Positions 50,851 through 60,293 are shown, counted from the stretch's first letter. The stretch: DNA of 64,000 nucleotides from Porcincola intestinalis (GCF_009696445.1 NZ_VULZ01000002.1:62001-126000), one strand, 5' to 3'. Notes: a model not told the origin generated them from the sequence alone. A program made the numbers and translations.

Positions 50851-53526
50851 TCAAATATCAAATACGCTTCTCACCTTCAGATCGTCCATATCTCCCTCAA
50901 GAATCTGAAGGGTGCGGCTGCCTTTCTCCATGTCGAAGAAGTTGTCGTCCAGCCGTACGTAACCGCCTGCACTATAGATCTCCACCGACTTTGCGTACGC
51001 TTCAGCTGTCACTGTGACCGTGCGGTCCTTCCTGTTGACATCAAGCTCCAGGTGCGGATCAGCAAAACGATAATGCTTCGCCGGCACAAACAGAACGCTT
51101 CCCTGTGCCGTATCATCCTCAGCCAGATCGGCTCCGTCCGCTGCGCCTTGCGTCTCCTCTTCTTTCAACAGTGCATAGTGCAGATGCGTGGAGCGGATAT
51201 CAGCATCTGAAACATCGATGGTGTCGAACCACTCGCTTGAGAATGGTTTCACTTCCGCCTCAATACGTCCGCTTTTGAGAATGCAGCTCGACTCATCCCG
51301 CAGTTCCCATACAACCGTCCTCTTCTGCACATCCCAGGTCTCATTTGTCAGGCAAAGCCGCGCTGAATAGGTATGCGGTTCCGGTTCACTGATGCAGGTC
51401 AGTCCCTGGGATGCCATGCCGTTTTCCTCGCAGCTCAGCATGACCGGCGTAAAGAAACGCTTTGCATAGTACTGGAGTGCCTTCCAGCGATAATAGTAGT
51501 CTAAAGACGCCCAGGACGCGACCGGCCAGATGTCATTCAGCTGCCAGTAAATTGCACCCATGCATCTGTCATCGTTTCTGTTTCGTCTGAAATGCTCAAC
51601 ACCATACTTGATGCCCTCAGCCTGAAGCAGCTGTGATGCATAGAGCAGGTTTTCAAAAGTCTCCGGGTAGCGGTAATTCTGTGACAGGTACATCATGATC
51701 TTCCCGTTCGCACCTGCATTTCTCTGATGCATCTCCATTACATAAGAGAAAATGTTGCGGTCCTGAGGCTCCGTAAAGCTTTTCACCGTTGTCAGACACG
51801 GGAAAGACTGAAATCCAAACTCTGACAGATAGCGGAACCGGAACTTCCGGTATTCCGTAAACGGAACGCCGCCGTGCCAGACATTCCAGTAATGGACGTC
51901 TCCGCGGCTGGGATCGCTCGGATTGTCCAGCTTTCCGCCTGATGACGGAGAGGACGGCCACCAGAAGGTGTCCGGGTCTTCCTCTTTCAGAATCTGCGGA
52001 ATCACATATTCATTCTGAATCAGATAATCTGCCTTCGTGATGGCATTGCACTCGTAGCCACCGTCAAAGGTGAATCCTTCCATCTCGTTGTTGCAGCACC
52101 AGAGTCCCAGGCTCGCATGATGGCGGATCCGTCTGACATTCTGTCGGATTTCCTCCCGGATCTCGTCATAGAATGCCTCATCGGACGGATAGAACGCGCA
52201 GGCGAACATCAGATCTTCCCACACAACCAGGCCGTATTCATCACAGTAGTCGAAGAACCAGTCATCCGGATAGAAGCCGCCGCCCCAGACCCGGATCGCA
52301 TTGAAGTGAGACTCTCTGCAGTATCCGAGCATGCGCTTCGTCCGCTCCGGCGATCTCCTCGAAAGAATGTTGTCCTCCGGGATATAATCTGCCCCCATGG
52401 CGAAGAATGTCTGACCGTTTGCCTCTGTGGCAAATGTCTCACCCCACTGATCCTTCTTCCTTCTCATCGTCATCGTGCGAAGGCCGATTCTCCTGGTCTG
52501 CCGTTCGATGACCTCTCCCTCTCTTCCAAGGAGACTGACCGTCACTGTGTAAAGGGGCTGATCTCCGAGCCCGTTCGGCCACCAGAGCTGTGGACGCTCT
52601 ACCTCGAACGGCTCACCGTTTTTCATGCAGAAGACTTGTCCGTCCGGGGCTGTCAGTTCGATTCTGATCGATTTAGCGTCGTCCCTGCCGCATATCTGAT
52701 TGCTGCCGGTCTGCCCTGCGGCTTCACCACTTCCAGCGCTATCAATACCGTGTGATACAGCTTTGCTGCTCCTCGCGGCACCAACACTGTGTAATGCAGC
52801 TGCGCAGCTGTCCGCACCATCAGTACTGGATGCTGATGTCTCTGCTTTCACCGTCAGCTGCACACGCACCCTGCCCGCCTTTGCCTGCGCAGCATGCTCC
52901 GAAGCGCCCATCGCCGCACTGCCATCCTCCAGCAGATGATTCTGGTGAATGCGCACATCCGTGATTCTCTCATCATTCCAGCCAAGGAGGGTGACATCCT
53001 TCCAGATACCTTCATCAGGCAGTCTCGGGCCCCAGTCCCAGCCAAACATGCAGTGAGCCTTCCGGAGATACGAGAAACCCTTCATTGCTTCGATCGAGCC
53101 GCCAAGGTGATGTTCCTTGTCCCTCTGTGCAATCCACCTCGTCGGAGACTTGATACATACCTTCAGTTCATTTCCGCTCTCTAGGAGCAGACCTCTCACA
53201 TCGAACTCGTAAGCTGTGTGCATATCCATCGTTGACCCGATCCACATCCCGTTCAGGTAGATGTCCGAGATGGTATCGACGCCATCAAAGCGAAGCACCT
53301 GATGGTTTTGACTCAAAAGCGCTGGATCTGCGTCAAACGCCTTCACGAAGGTATAGTCCCCCTTCACAAGCTCCAGCGCCTTGAATTCATGATCCCTGTA
53401 GTAAGGATCCTCCATCTTGCCTGCGTCCAGAAGGAAACTGTAGACAGATCCGGGAATTTTCCCCTCGGTCCTGTTTCCATCCGGTTCCAGCATGCTCCAT
53501 GTTCCATTCAGTGTAAAGGTTTTCAT
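50851..53526 (-). CDS. GH2 beta-mannosidase
   Basis: An 891-aa intracellular glycosidase: N-terminal jelly-roll (NGTWSMLEPDGNRTEGKIPGSVYSFLLDAG; DTISDIYLNGMWIG), Ig-like domain, and TIM barrel. The barrel carries NAIRVWGGGFYPDDWFFDYCDEYGLVVWEDLMFACAFYP, acid/base Glu in LWCCNNEMEGF and nucleophile Glu in SEFGFQSFP. The WGGG..DDWF..CDE pattern is typical of beta-mannosidases. An unusual Ala/Ser-rich insert of about 60 residues (AETSASSTDGADSCAAAL to TGSNQICGRDD, about 225-285) interrupts the Ig-like domain. Its regulation is not visible; GAGGAGG lies 15 nt before the ATG. Confidence 0.93.
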   Translation of the reverse strand: MKTFTLNGTWSMLEPDGNRTEGKIPGSVYSFLLDAGKMEDPYYRDHEFKALELVKGDYTFVKAFDADPALLSQNHQVLRFDGVDTISDIYLNGMWIGSTMDMHTAYEFDVRGLLLESGNELKVCIKSPTRWIAQRDKEHHLGGSIEAMKGFSYLRKAHCMFGWDWGPRLPDEGIWKDVTLLGWNDERITDVRIHQNHLLEDGSAAMGASEHAAQAKAGRVRVQLTVKAETSASSTDGADSCAAALHSVGAARSSKAVSHGIDSAGSGEAAGQTGSNQICGRDDAKSIRIELTAPDGQVFCMKNGEPFEVERPQLWWPNGLGDQPLYTVTVSLLGREGEVIERQTRRIGLRTMTMRRKKDQWGETFATEANGQTFFAMGADYIPEDNILSRRSPERTKRMLGYCRESHFNAIRVWGGGFYPDDWFFDYCDEYGLVVWEDLMFACAFYPSDEAFYDEIREEIRQNVRRIRHHASLGLWCCNNEMEGFTFDGGYECNAITKADYLIQNEYVIPQILKEEDPDTFWWPSSPSSGGKLDNPSDPSRGDVHYWNVWHGGVPFTEYRKFRFRYLSEFGFQSFPCLTTVKSFTEPQDRNIFSYVMEMHQRNAGANGKIMMYLSQNYRYPETFENLLYASQLLQAEGIKYGVEHFRRNRNDDRCMGAIYWQLNDIWPVASWASLDYYYRWKALQYYAKRFFTPVMLSCEENGMASQGLTCISEPEPHTYSARLCLTNETWDVQKRTVVWELRDESSCILKSGRIEAEVKPFSSEWFDTIDVSDADIRSTHLHYALLKEEETQGAADGADLAEDDTAQGSVLFVPAKHYRFADPHLELDVNRKDRTVTVTAEAYAKSVEIYSAGGYVRLDDNFFDMEKGSRTLQILEGDMDDLKVRSVFDI

Positions 53527-53710
53527 GTCGTAAACTTGCTGCCTCCTCAGCCCTTGACTATATCGCCCGAAATCCCCAAATAAATCTGCTTCTGACAGAA
53601 CAGGAATACAAGGGCAAGTTCACTCAATTATATTTATTATACACGCTGTTGTCCTTCAGGATACAGACTGTTCTGATTGCCGGTTTGGGCAGAGGCAAAA
53701 TTATAAAGCA

Positions 53711-53760
53711 CAAAAACAAAGAAATGTCCCCGTCAGTTATCCGGCTTGAACATTTCTTTG
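53711..53760 (-). terminator. Terminator of the GH32/ABC-importer operon
   Basis: An 11-bp stem CAAAGAAATGT/ACATTTCTTTG (53717-53727 with 53750-53760), then TTTTTG on the minus strand. It lies 31 bp after the binding-protein stop. Confidence 0.85.
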
Positions 53761-53791
53761 CTTTTTGCTTCTTGTGTGCCGCTGGTCTATA

Positions 53792-55489
53792 TTACGAAGC
53801 ACTGAACCTCTCGTAAGCACCCTGATAGGTATCAACCAATTCATCCACACCTGCGGACTTCAAATCATTCAGATATTGATCCCAAAGATTATCCGCTCCG
53901 CCCTGAAGAATTGCATTCATCTGGAATGTATCAACCACATTGGCAACCTGCGGATAGATCCGGGCAATCGTCTGCTGTTCCTCCAATGTAAGCATCATCT
54001 TTGGAACCGCATCAATGTCTTCCATGATTTCTTCTTTTCCGTTCTCCTTCTGCCCTTGCAGCAAATCGATAGCATCCCATGTATAATCGGCAACCTTTCC
54101 GTAATAGTCACTTAAAACAACCAAGGAACCTCTTCCCGGAGTCGTATTGGCTCTTTGTTCTGTGAAAGACTGATATCCATTCTTCAGAATAATATTTCCG
54201 TCCTTATCAAGGTTAAAATGGAGAACTCCGTCATCACCCTTGACATACGTATAGCCTTCCGGCCCCCAGTTCAATGTGACAGATATCTCTGGATCCATGC
54301 AATAGTTTACCAACGCAGCAATCACTTCAGGATACTTACACTTATTCGTGATTGCAACCATGGACGTCTCAGCCATTTCGGAATAATTAACTTCTACTCC
54401 ACCCTTTCCATCTTCTCCAGTTAGTCTTGGAATTGCAACATACTGGCTTCTGACTTTCGGATTCACAATTTCATTCACAGGAGCCCAGGTTCCAAGACAT
54501 CCGATTACTGCCTCATCCCCGGACATTTTGCTGATGTACAGCGGCGTATCGGCATTCGGGCCTGGAGAGAAAGAGTCCATATCAATCAGGTTTTCAGAAT
54601 ACAGCTTGTTGAAAAAGTTCGCTGTTTTCCTGAATGCATCATCTGCAGCGGTAAAATGAATCTTCCCATCGACGATCCTAAGATGATTTGCCTGAGCGTT
54701 TGCAGAGCAAACGGAATCTGCCGAGCCAAAGCAGCCTGTGAAATAATTGAATGTGTCATAAGAATTGAATAGGCCATCACATCCCATCCCGAATGAATAA
54801 GGAACTTCATCGGCAACGCCATTACCATTCAGATCGCCGCCATCCCGAAAGGCCTTCAGACAATCTACCCACTCATCAACTGTAGTAGGCACTTTCTTTC
54901 CGACCTTATCCAGCCAATTTTTATTAATTAAAAACGGCCCCGGAGTCTTTACAAGCCCATACATTTCCTCTACATATGGGAACCCATAGCTATGCCCATT
55001 CGGGGCAACGGATCCTTTTCTATATTCTGGCCGTTTCTCAAATATGTCCATTAACCTCGGACAGTACTGTTGAATCAGGTCTTCTGTCGGAATGAAGATG
55101 TCCTGGTCACTGTACTGTATCGCCATATCTGACGATATTCCATTCCAGAATACATCCGGATAGTCACCACCATTCAGCATCAGGTTTATTTTTTCTGTCG
55201 CCCCATCCGAAGGGATCTCTATCCATTCTACCGGAATGCCTGTTTCATCAAAAATCTTCTTTGTCATTGGCATCTCTGCAACTGCTACCGTTTTTTCCGG
55301 AGGGGATACATAAGCAATGGTAATCGGATCCATACTGCTTGCATCCTTCACAATCGGTAGTGTCCCATCCAGATTAAAAAGATTTTCCCCTGCCTTTTTT
55401 TCATCTGCGGCAGCCGAACCTGCCCCTGCAAGCATACTGAATATCAGTGTACCTGCAGAGATTAATGTAGCAATTTTTCTGTTTCTCAT
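53792..55489 (-). CDS. Extracellular sugar-binding protein (LplA/SBP family 1 type)
   Basis: A 565-aa secreted protein. The Sec signal peptide is MRNRKIATLISAGTLIFSMLAGAGSAAA with an AxA cleavage site; the usual lipobox Cys is absent, so it may not be lipid-anchored. It has a family-1 SBP fold with EWIEIPSDGATEKINLMLNGGDYPDVFW, PTTVDEWVDCLKAFRDGGDLNGNGVADEVPYSFG (Ca2+-loop-like DLNGNGVADE) and a C-terminal INWGPEGYTYV-like segment (LNWGPEGYTYVKGDDG). The start follows AGGAGGAGG. It is last in the operon with two permeases and a GH32 enzyme, so fructo-oligosaccharides are the likely ligand. Confidence 0.9.
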   Translation of the reverse strand: MRNRKIATLISAGTLIFSMLAGAGSAAADEKKAGENLFNLDGTLPIVKDASSMDPITIAYVSPPEKTVAVAEMPMTKKIFDETGIPVEWIEIPSDGATEKINLMLNGGDYPDVFWNGISSDMAIQYSDQDIFIPTEDLIQQYCPRLMDIFEKRPEYRKGSVAPNGHSYGFPYVEEMYGLVKTPGPFLINKNWLDKVGKKVPTTVDEWVDCLKAFRDGGDLNGNGVADEVPYSFGMGCDGLFNSYDTFNYFTGCFGSADSVCSANAQANHLRIVDGKIHFTAADDAFRKTANFFNKLYSENLIDMDSFSPGPNADTPLYISKMSGDEAVIGCLGTWAPVNEIVNPKVRSQYVAIPRLTGEDGKGGVEVNYSEMAETSMVAITNKCKYPEVIAALVNYCMDPEISVTLNWGPEGYTYVKGDDGVLHFNLDKDGNIILKNGYQSFTEQRANTTPGRGSLVVLSDYYGKVADYTWDAIDLLQGQKENGKEEIMEDIDAVPKMMLTLEEQQTIARIYPQVANVVDTFQMNAILQGGADNLWDQYLNDLKSAGVDELVDTYQGAYERFSAS

Positions 55490-55571
55490 GCTCCTCCTCC
55501 TGTGGTGAGTCCTTCTTGATTTATATTTAGGGGTTTGCGCAAACCCTGTTACCCTGTTTATATGAACGGCG

Positions 55572-56453
55572 TCATCCCTTCACGGCTCCTATCATGACTC
55601 CCTTTGCAAAGTATTTCTGAACAAACGGATACACAATAAGGAGTGGCAACGCCGATACTACAATCACACCATATTTCAGCTGCTCAGCCAGCTTCATCCG
55701 CTCGATCATATCCGTTCCTGCCGACAATACAGATGACGCCTGGTTTGAGAGAATCAGATTACGCAGGATTACCTGAAGAGGCATTTTTTCCTGATCTCCC
55801 ATAAACATCAGAGCATTCATAAAGGAATTCCAGATGGATGTAGCATAAAACAAAATCATGACGGCAATGATCGTTGAAGATATCGGAAGAACAATTTTGA
55901 AAAATATATCGAAGTCATTGCCCCCATCGATTTTTGCCGCTTCTACCAGCTCGTTCGGTACATTGGAATCAAAAAATGACCGACATACAATCAAGTTATA
56001 TACGCTGACCGCTGATGGCAGGATCATTGCAAATATCGTATTATAAATACCCAATTTGTTAATAACCAGGTATAGCGGGATAATTCCGCCATTGAAAAAC
56101 ATGGTAAATGTGAACAATACACTGATCAGTTTTCTCCCTGCCAAATCTTTTCTGGATAATGCATATGCACAAGGAACTGTTGTAGCGATGGAAACGGCAG
56201 TTCCCGCCACTGTATATTTGATTGTGTTTAAATATCCCGTCCAGATTGGTTTGTATCCCAGTATTTTTTTATACCCACCCAGGAATATCTTTTCAGGGAG
56301 TACCAGCAGCTTTCCGGAATTAACAATTGCCGAATCGGTAATGGATGCAATCAGCACGTACCATAACGGATAAGCGATAAAGATACATACAATCACCATA
56401 ATAAGACCATTCACCAGATTAAATACCTTATCATTTCCTTTTTTTCTGCTCAT
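55572..56453 (-). CDS. Sugar ABC importer permease (LplC/YtcP type)
   Basis: A 293-aa permease with six TM segments: VFNLVNGLIMVIVCIFIAYPLWYVLIASI at the N-terminus, the EAA motif VEAAKIDGGNDFDIFFKIVLPIS, and the C-terminus LKYGVIVVSALPLLIVYPFVQKYFAKGVMIGAVKG typical of the family. It begins 37 bp after the other permease ends. AGGAGA precedes the ATG. Confidence 0.93.
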   Translation of the reverse strand: MSRKKGNDKVFNLVNGLIMVIVCIFIAYPLWYVLIASITDSAIVNSGKLLVLPEKIFLGGYKKILGYKPIWTGYLNTIKYTVAGTAVSIATTVPCAYALSRKDLAGRKLISVLFTFTMFFNGGIIPLYLVINKLGIYNTIFAMILPSAVSVYNLIVCRSFFDSNVPNELVEAAKIDGGNDFDIFFKIVLPISSTIIAVMILFYATSIWNSFMNALMFMGDQEKMPLQVILRNLILSNQASSVLSAGTDMIERMKLAEQLKYGVIVVSALPLLIVYPFVQKYFAKGVMIGAVKG

Positions 56454-56490
56454 GCCATCTCCTGTCCAGGTTCATTTCCTGATATTAGCA

Positions 56491-57396
56491 TCAGAATATA
56501 CTGATATCTGACGTTTTTTTCGCCACAACATTGGCTGCCATAAGGATCAAGAAATTAACAACTGAGTTGAACAGACCAACTGCAGTAGCAAAGCTGTACT
56601 GAGCGTTCTGAAGTCCTACCTTATATACGTACGTTGAGATAATTTCACTAACCTGCGTGTTGGTTCCTGCCTGCATCAGATAAACCTTCTCATATCCAAT
56701 CGTCATGACATTGCCCAGTGCAAGGACAAGCATGATAATGATCGTGGGCATAATCAAAGGAAGATCAATGTGCCGTATTCTCTGAAGTTTTGTTGCCCCA
56801 TCCATAATGGCAGCCTCATAATAATCCGGGCTGATTCCGGTCAATGCCGCAATATAAACAATTGCAGAGAATCCCATGGTCTGCCAGATGTTTGACACAA
56901 TATACATCGTCCGAAAGTACTCCGCCGAAGACATTAGCAGAAGCGGCCGTCCGATGATGCCTTTAATAATGGTGTTGACAAACCCACTTGGTGCACAAAT
57001 TACATTCAAAATGCTTACAACCACTACGTTTGAAATAAAATATGGGGCATATGAAACTGTTTGGATCAGTTTTCTCTTTCTCTTTCCATTCAGCTGGTTC
57101 AATAAAATTGCAAAAACAATTGGTATCGGAAAAGAAAACAATATGGTCAGAAAGCTCAGAACCAGTGTGTTTCTGATCACGTTGCCTGCAATACTAGTTG
57201 TGAAAAACTCCGCAAAGTGTTTCCATATCGGTTTTGCCCACGGCGACCCCATGATCCCCAGAGCCCCTTTATAATCCTTAAAGCTGATCAGCAGGCCATA
57301 CATAGGGTAGTATGCAAAAATGATCAACCAGATCAGCGCAGGGAGCATCAATACATACAGTCTCCAGTTATGAACAATTGCTTTTTTAAACTTCAT
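56491..57396 (-). CDS. Sugar ABC importer permease (LplB/YteP type)
   Basis: A 301-aa permease. An N-terminal NWRLYVLMLPALIWLIIFAYYPMYGLLISFKDYKGALGI is characteristic of LplB; the EAA motif is YYEAAIMDGATKLQRIRHIDLPLI. It lacks an ATPase gene nearby, as usual for importers energised by a shared MsmK-type ATPase. ATG 57396 lies 5 bp after the GH32 stop, with GAGGG overlapping that stop; a GTG at 57405 is less likely. Confidence 0.92.
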   Translation of the reverse strand: MKFKKAIVHNWRLYVLMLPALIWLIIFAYYPMYGLLISFKDYKGALGIMGSPWAKPIWKHFAEFFTTSIAGNVIRNTLVLSFLTILFSFPIPIVFAILLNQLNGKRKRKLIQTVSYAPYFISNVVVVSILNVICAPSGFVNTIIKGIIGRPLLLMSSAEYFRTMYIVSNIWQTMGFSAIVYIAALTGISPDYYEAAIMDGATKLQRIRHIDLPLIMPTIIIMLVLALGNVMTIGYEKVYLMQAGTNTQVSEIISTYVYKVGLQNAQYSFATAVGLFNSVVNFLILMAANVVAKKTSDISIF

Positions 57397-57401
57397 TCCA
57401 G

Positions 57402-59081
57402 TCACCCTCTGTTCTCTCTCCAGATCGGCATCATCTGTTTCACAACAATATGCCCGACTTTCTGTCCTTCCTCAAAAGCAGCACTGAAAACCCCATCTTT
57501 AGAGTGTTTGATGAACAATCTGGTCCCAACCTGTTCCCCGTTGTTGATGTAGACCTCCAGTACCCTCCTGTCCATAAATAGCTCAACTTTTTCAATCCGT
57601 TGAGTTTCCGCTATATATCTGGCCTGTGTGTCTTTGTTTCTGTCAGAAAGGATCTCCAGTTTTCTACCATCCCCCCGAAGTTTCAAATAACTGTCCCCAT
57701 CCCTGGCCGCCAGGATTTCAAAAGATGTTTCACCCTCAAACTGAATACAGGCATAATAATTATTCTGCTGTATGAGCACTTTCGCCTTGTCGCAGTGACA
57801 GGCCTCCAGAAGTGTGTCCCCAGCAAACCGGTAAACCTCATCAGCCGGTTTTTGGTACAGCACACCATCCCTGACCGCTACAATTCTCGGCAGAGTAAAG
57901 CTTCCATATGCACCATGCCTGATTGTCTCATGCTCTCCCGCCCAGTCGCAAATCCATCCAATGAGGATTCGTCGTCCCAGGTGTTCGAAAGACTGAACAG
58001 CGTAAAAATTGCTCCCGAAATCGCAGACACCTGTTTTCCTGATCGTAAATTGTTCATTCTTCCATTGCCCTATGTAATATTGGACAGGCTGGTAGACGCC
58101 ATATTTTGTTCGAATTCCCATCACAGCTGCCATTAAGACGTCGCATCCATCCACACGAAAGAAATCCGGACATTCAAGGCTTGGCACATTCTTATCATCT
58201 AACTGTAGAAGCGGCCTGATAAAATTCCATTTTTTCTGATCCAGAGAACTGTACAATAGAATTGTGCCTTTGCCACCGTAATTAGAAGCAAGGAGCATAT
58301 ACCACTTCTCGTCACGAAAGAACACCTTGGGATCCCGGAAATTAACATCGGCACCTTTCAAAGACAGTGCTGGAATCAGTTCCTCTTCATCTGAGAATGT
58401 TATGCCATCTTTGCTCACAGCCGTCCATTGAGACTGACGTATGCTTTCCGGATCCCCTATCTTTTCAATGTCCCTGGTAAAAAAAATCTGGAGTTCATCT
58501 TTTTGGGGAACCGCACACCCCGAAAAGGCCCCGCCCACCAGCTTGTTCGACTGAAATAGCTCTCTCTGCGGTTTCAGCGCATATGGCATATACTTCCATT
58601 GCATCAAATCTTTGCTGACCGCATGCCCCCAGTACATATTCCCCCACTTTTGTTCGTTAGGGTTACTTTGGTAAAACAAGTGATAATATCCCTTGTACCA
58701 GCATAATCCGTTTGGGTCATTGCACCAGTTCACGAATGGTGTGAAATGGTACTGTTCCCGAATCGGTGTATCCAGAATATCTTCATAACGAAGCTGTTCC
58801 ATACTTTCCCCGTTGACCATCAGGTAAGTCACACCGGTTTCCATGATGTCGTCATTTCCTGATAAGTACATCTGACTGATTAACACATCCTGAAAAAGCA
58901 GCTTGTACGTCTTTTCTGTTTCAAGCGCAATTTCCAAAAACCGAAATGGCCCCGCAGGAATCGCTGATTGAAACAATACCTTCCCGGTTTCCACATCCCT
59001 TACTGATAAAAATCCGGAATCTGCATCCTCTGCCTGTACGAACAGCTCCAGTTTGCGATGGTTTCCACTGTATATTCTCAT
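57402..59081 (-). CDS. GH32 fructan/sucrose hydrolase
   Basis: A 559-aa enzyme without a signal peptide, so it acts on imported sugars. An extra beta-rich domain fills residues 1-105. The five-blade propeller follows with HFTPFVNWCNDPNGLCWYKGYYHLFYQ (nucleophile Asp of NDPNG), FRDPKVF (RDP transition-state motif), LECPDFFRVDG (acid/base Glu of EC), then a C-terminal beta-sandwich. It hydrolyses beta-fructosides (sucrose, levan or inulin oligomers); which one cannot be told. It is first in the operon, under a strong promoter and a LacI-type operator. Confidence 0.92.
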   Translation of the reverse strand: MRIYSGNHRKLELFVQAEDADSGFLSVRDVETGKVLFQSAIPAGPFRFLEIALETEKTYKLLFQDVLISQMYLSGNDDIMETGVTYLMVNGESMEQLRYEDILDTPIREQYHFTPFVNWCNDPNGLCWYKGYYHLFYQSNPNEQKWGNMYWGHAVSKDLMQWKYMPYALKPQRELFQSNKLVGGAFSGCAVPQKDELQIFFTRDIEKIGDPESIRQSQWTAVSKDGITFSDEEELIPALSLKGADVNFRDPKVFFRDEKWYMLLASNYGGKGTILLYSSLDQKKWNFIRPLLQLDDKNVPSLECPDFFRVDGCDVLMAAVMGIRTKYGVYQPVQYYIGQWKNEQFTIRKTGVCDFGSNFYAVQSFEHLGRRILIGWICDWAGEHETIRHGAYGSFTLPRIVAVRDGVLYQKPADEVYRFAGDTLLEACHCDKAKVLIQQNNYYACIQFEGETSFEILAARDGDSYLKLRGDGRKLEILSDRNKDTQARYIAETQRIEKVELFMDRRVLEVYINNGEQVGTRLFIKHSKDGVFSAAFEEGQKVGHIVVKQMMPIWRENRG

Positions 59082-59103
59082 GCCTCATCTCTCTCTTAGC
59101 TGG

Positions 59104-59117
59104 TGGAACGGGTTCCA
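59104..59117. promoter_or_regulatory. LacI-type operator of the GH32 operon
   Basis: Palindrome TGGAACGGGTTCCA lies just downstream of the promoter at 59125-59153, where a bound repressor would block initiation or clearance. The same half-sites (TGGAAC/GTTCCA) recur at 59245-59266 with a wider spacer. Confidence 0.65.
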
Positions 59118-59124
59118 TGCAGAC

Positions 59125-59153
59125 AGTATATATTGTTCATGTATTACTGTCAA
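59125..59153 (-). promoter_or_regulatory. Promoter of the GH32/ABC-importer operon
   Basis: Minus strand: TTGACA (59148-59153), 17-bp spacer, TATACT (59125-59130), an almost consensus promoter about 44 bp before the GH32 ATG. Confidence 0.85.
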
Positions 59154-59170
59154 TATTATTCAAAATAAGT

Positions 59171-59222
59171 CAAAAAAATTATGCACATAGAACAATTTTA
59201 GATTCGTTCATTTGTGCATAAT
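59171..59222 (-). terminator. Terminator of the second lacI-type gene
   Basis: ATTATGCACA/TGTGCATAAT (59178-59187 with 59213-59222), with inner GAAC/GTTC pairing, then seven T on the minus strand. It separates the regulator from the GH32 promoter. Confidence 0.85.
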
Positions 59223-59244
59223 TATATTTCCTTCTTTAATTATA

Positions 59245-59266
59245 TGGAACAAATCATATTGTTCCA
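59245..59266. promoter_or_regulatory. Second TGGAAC/GTTCCA inverted repeat at the regulator's stop codon
   Basis: TGGAACAA-6 bp-TTGTTCCA spans the stop codon of the LacI-type gene. Its half-sites are identical to those of the operator at 59104-59117 but more widely spaced. It could be an auxiliary site allowing looping, or merely part of the 3' end. Confidence 0.4.
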
Positions 59267-60231
59267 CCTTGCTGAAGTTCCACATCGCATACACGCATCA
59301 TCGGAATGTCTTCTTCCCTGTTCAAAATTCGGATAATGGTATCCACACAACACTTAGCCATCTGGGGAATATCCTGTTTCACGGTCGTAAGCGTAGGAAC
59401 TGTCAGCTTTGATATCTCCAGGCCATCGTATCCGATCACCTTCAGCTCCTCCGGAATCCGTATTCCCTTTCTTGCCGCAATTGCAATACAGGCTGAGGCA
59501 ATCAGGTCTCCTGCATATACCGCATCTACACGATCAAAAATCAACAGGTATTTCTCAACAACCTTCAGATAATACTCATAACTTAGCATATTCCAGTCAA
59601 TATCCGCCCCGACGAAAGAAACATCATGTTCTTTCAATATCCGCTTCACCTCTCTGGCACGAACATCAAAAGGCTGCTCAGTCTGTATCTTTGACTCAAA
59701 CATAAGCACATTCCTGCATCCCGCTTCGATCAATGCATTGGCAACAAGAGCACCTCCTTTTTTATTATCAGAGGTCACAACTGGGATGCACGATCCCCAG
59801 TTTCGGTCAAGGCTTACAATCGGCTTCCGGATCTTTTCCAAGTTAAGCCCTGGCGGAGGGTCTACTCCAACAATCAGCCCGTCCAGCACATTCTGGTTCA
59901 TCATATCGATCAGCTCTTCGACACGATTACTAATCTCTACTGTATTGCAAACGACTGCCTTGTAGTGATTTTTATATAATTCAATTTCCGTACACTTCAG
60001 AAATTTTGCAAAAAAAGGATTTTCAAGGTCTGGTACAATCACGCCGATCATTCCGCTTCTGTTCCGGTAGAGATTTCTAGCAAGTTCATTCGGATGATAA
60101 TTCAGTACTTTAACCGCTTCCTCTATTTTCTCCCTCGCTTCTTTGGAAACATATCCAGTATGATTCAGCGCTCTGGACACCGTCCCGACACCAACTCCCG
60201 CATAAGCCGCAACATCTCGTATTCCTGCCAT
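59254..60231 (-). CDS. LacI/GalR-family transcriptional regulator of the GH32 operon
   Basis: A 325-aa regulator: HTH IRDVAAYAGVGVGTVSRALNHTGYVS (residues 4-29), hinge helix YHPNELARNLYRNRSG, sugar-binding domain GVIVPDLENPFFAKF, VTSDNKKGGALVANALIEAG, and VIGYDGLEISKLTVPTLTTV. It is followed by its own terminator and then the GH32 promoter, so it most likely represses the downstream GH32/importer operon when sugar is absent. It is A+T-richer than the genes outside the island. Confidence 0.93.
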   Translation of the reverse strand: MAGIRDVAAYAGVGVGTVSRALNHTGYVSKEAREKIEEAVKVLNYHPNELARNLYRNRSGMIGVIVPDLENPFFAKFLKCTEIELYKNHYKAVVCNTVEISNRVEELIDMMNQNVLDGLIVGVDPPPGLNLEKIRKPIVSLDRNWGSCIPVVTSDNKKGGALVANALIEAGCRNVLMFESKIQTEQPFDVRAREVKRILKEHDVSFVGADIDWNMLSYEYYLKVVEKYLLIFDRVDAVYAGDLIASACIAIAARKGIRIPEELKVIGYDGLEISKLTVPTLTTVKQDIPQMAKCCVDTIIRILNREEDIPMMRVCDVELQQGGTI

Positions 60232-60263
60232 CTGTTCGGATTCGCACTCCTGTATTTTATATT

Positions 60264-60293
60264 CTCCAGATCAGCTGATCCCCATCTCTGGAG
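60264..60293. promoter_or_regulatory. Nested palindromes upstream of the regulator
   Basis: A perfect 12-bp palindrome GATCAGCTGATC (60269-60280) lies within a wider inverted repeat CTCCAGA/TCTGGAG (60264-60270 with 60287-60293), about 35-60 bp before the start codon. It may be an autoregulatory operator or a leader hairpin. A TATAAT lies just upstream on the minus strand. Confidence 0.45.
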
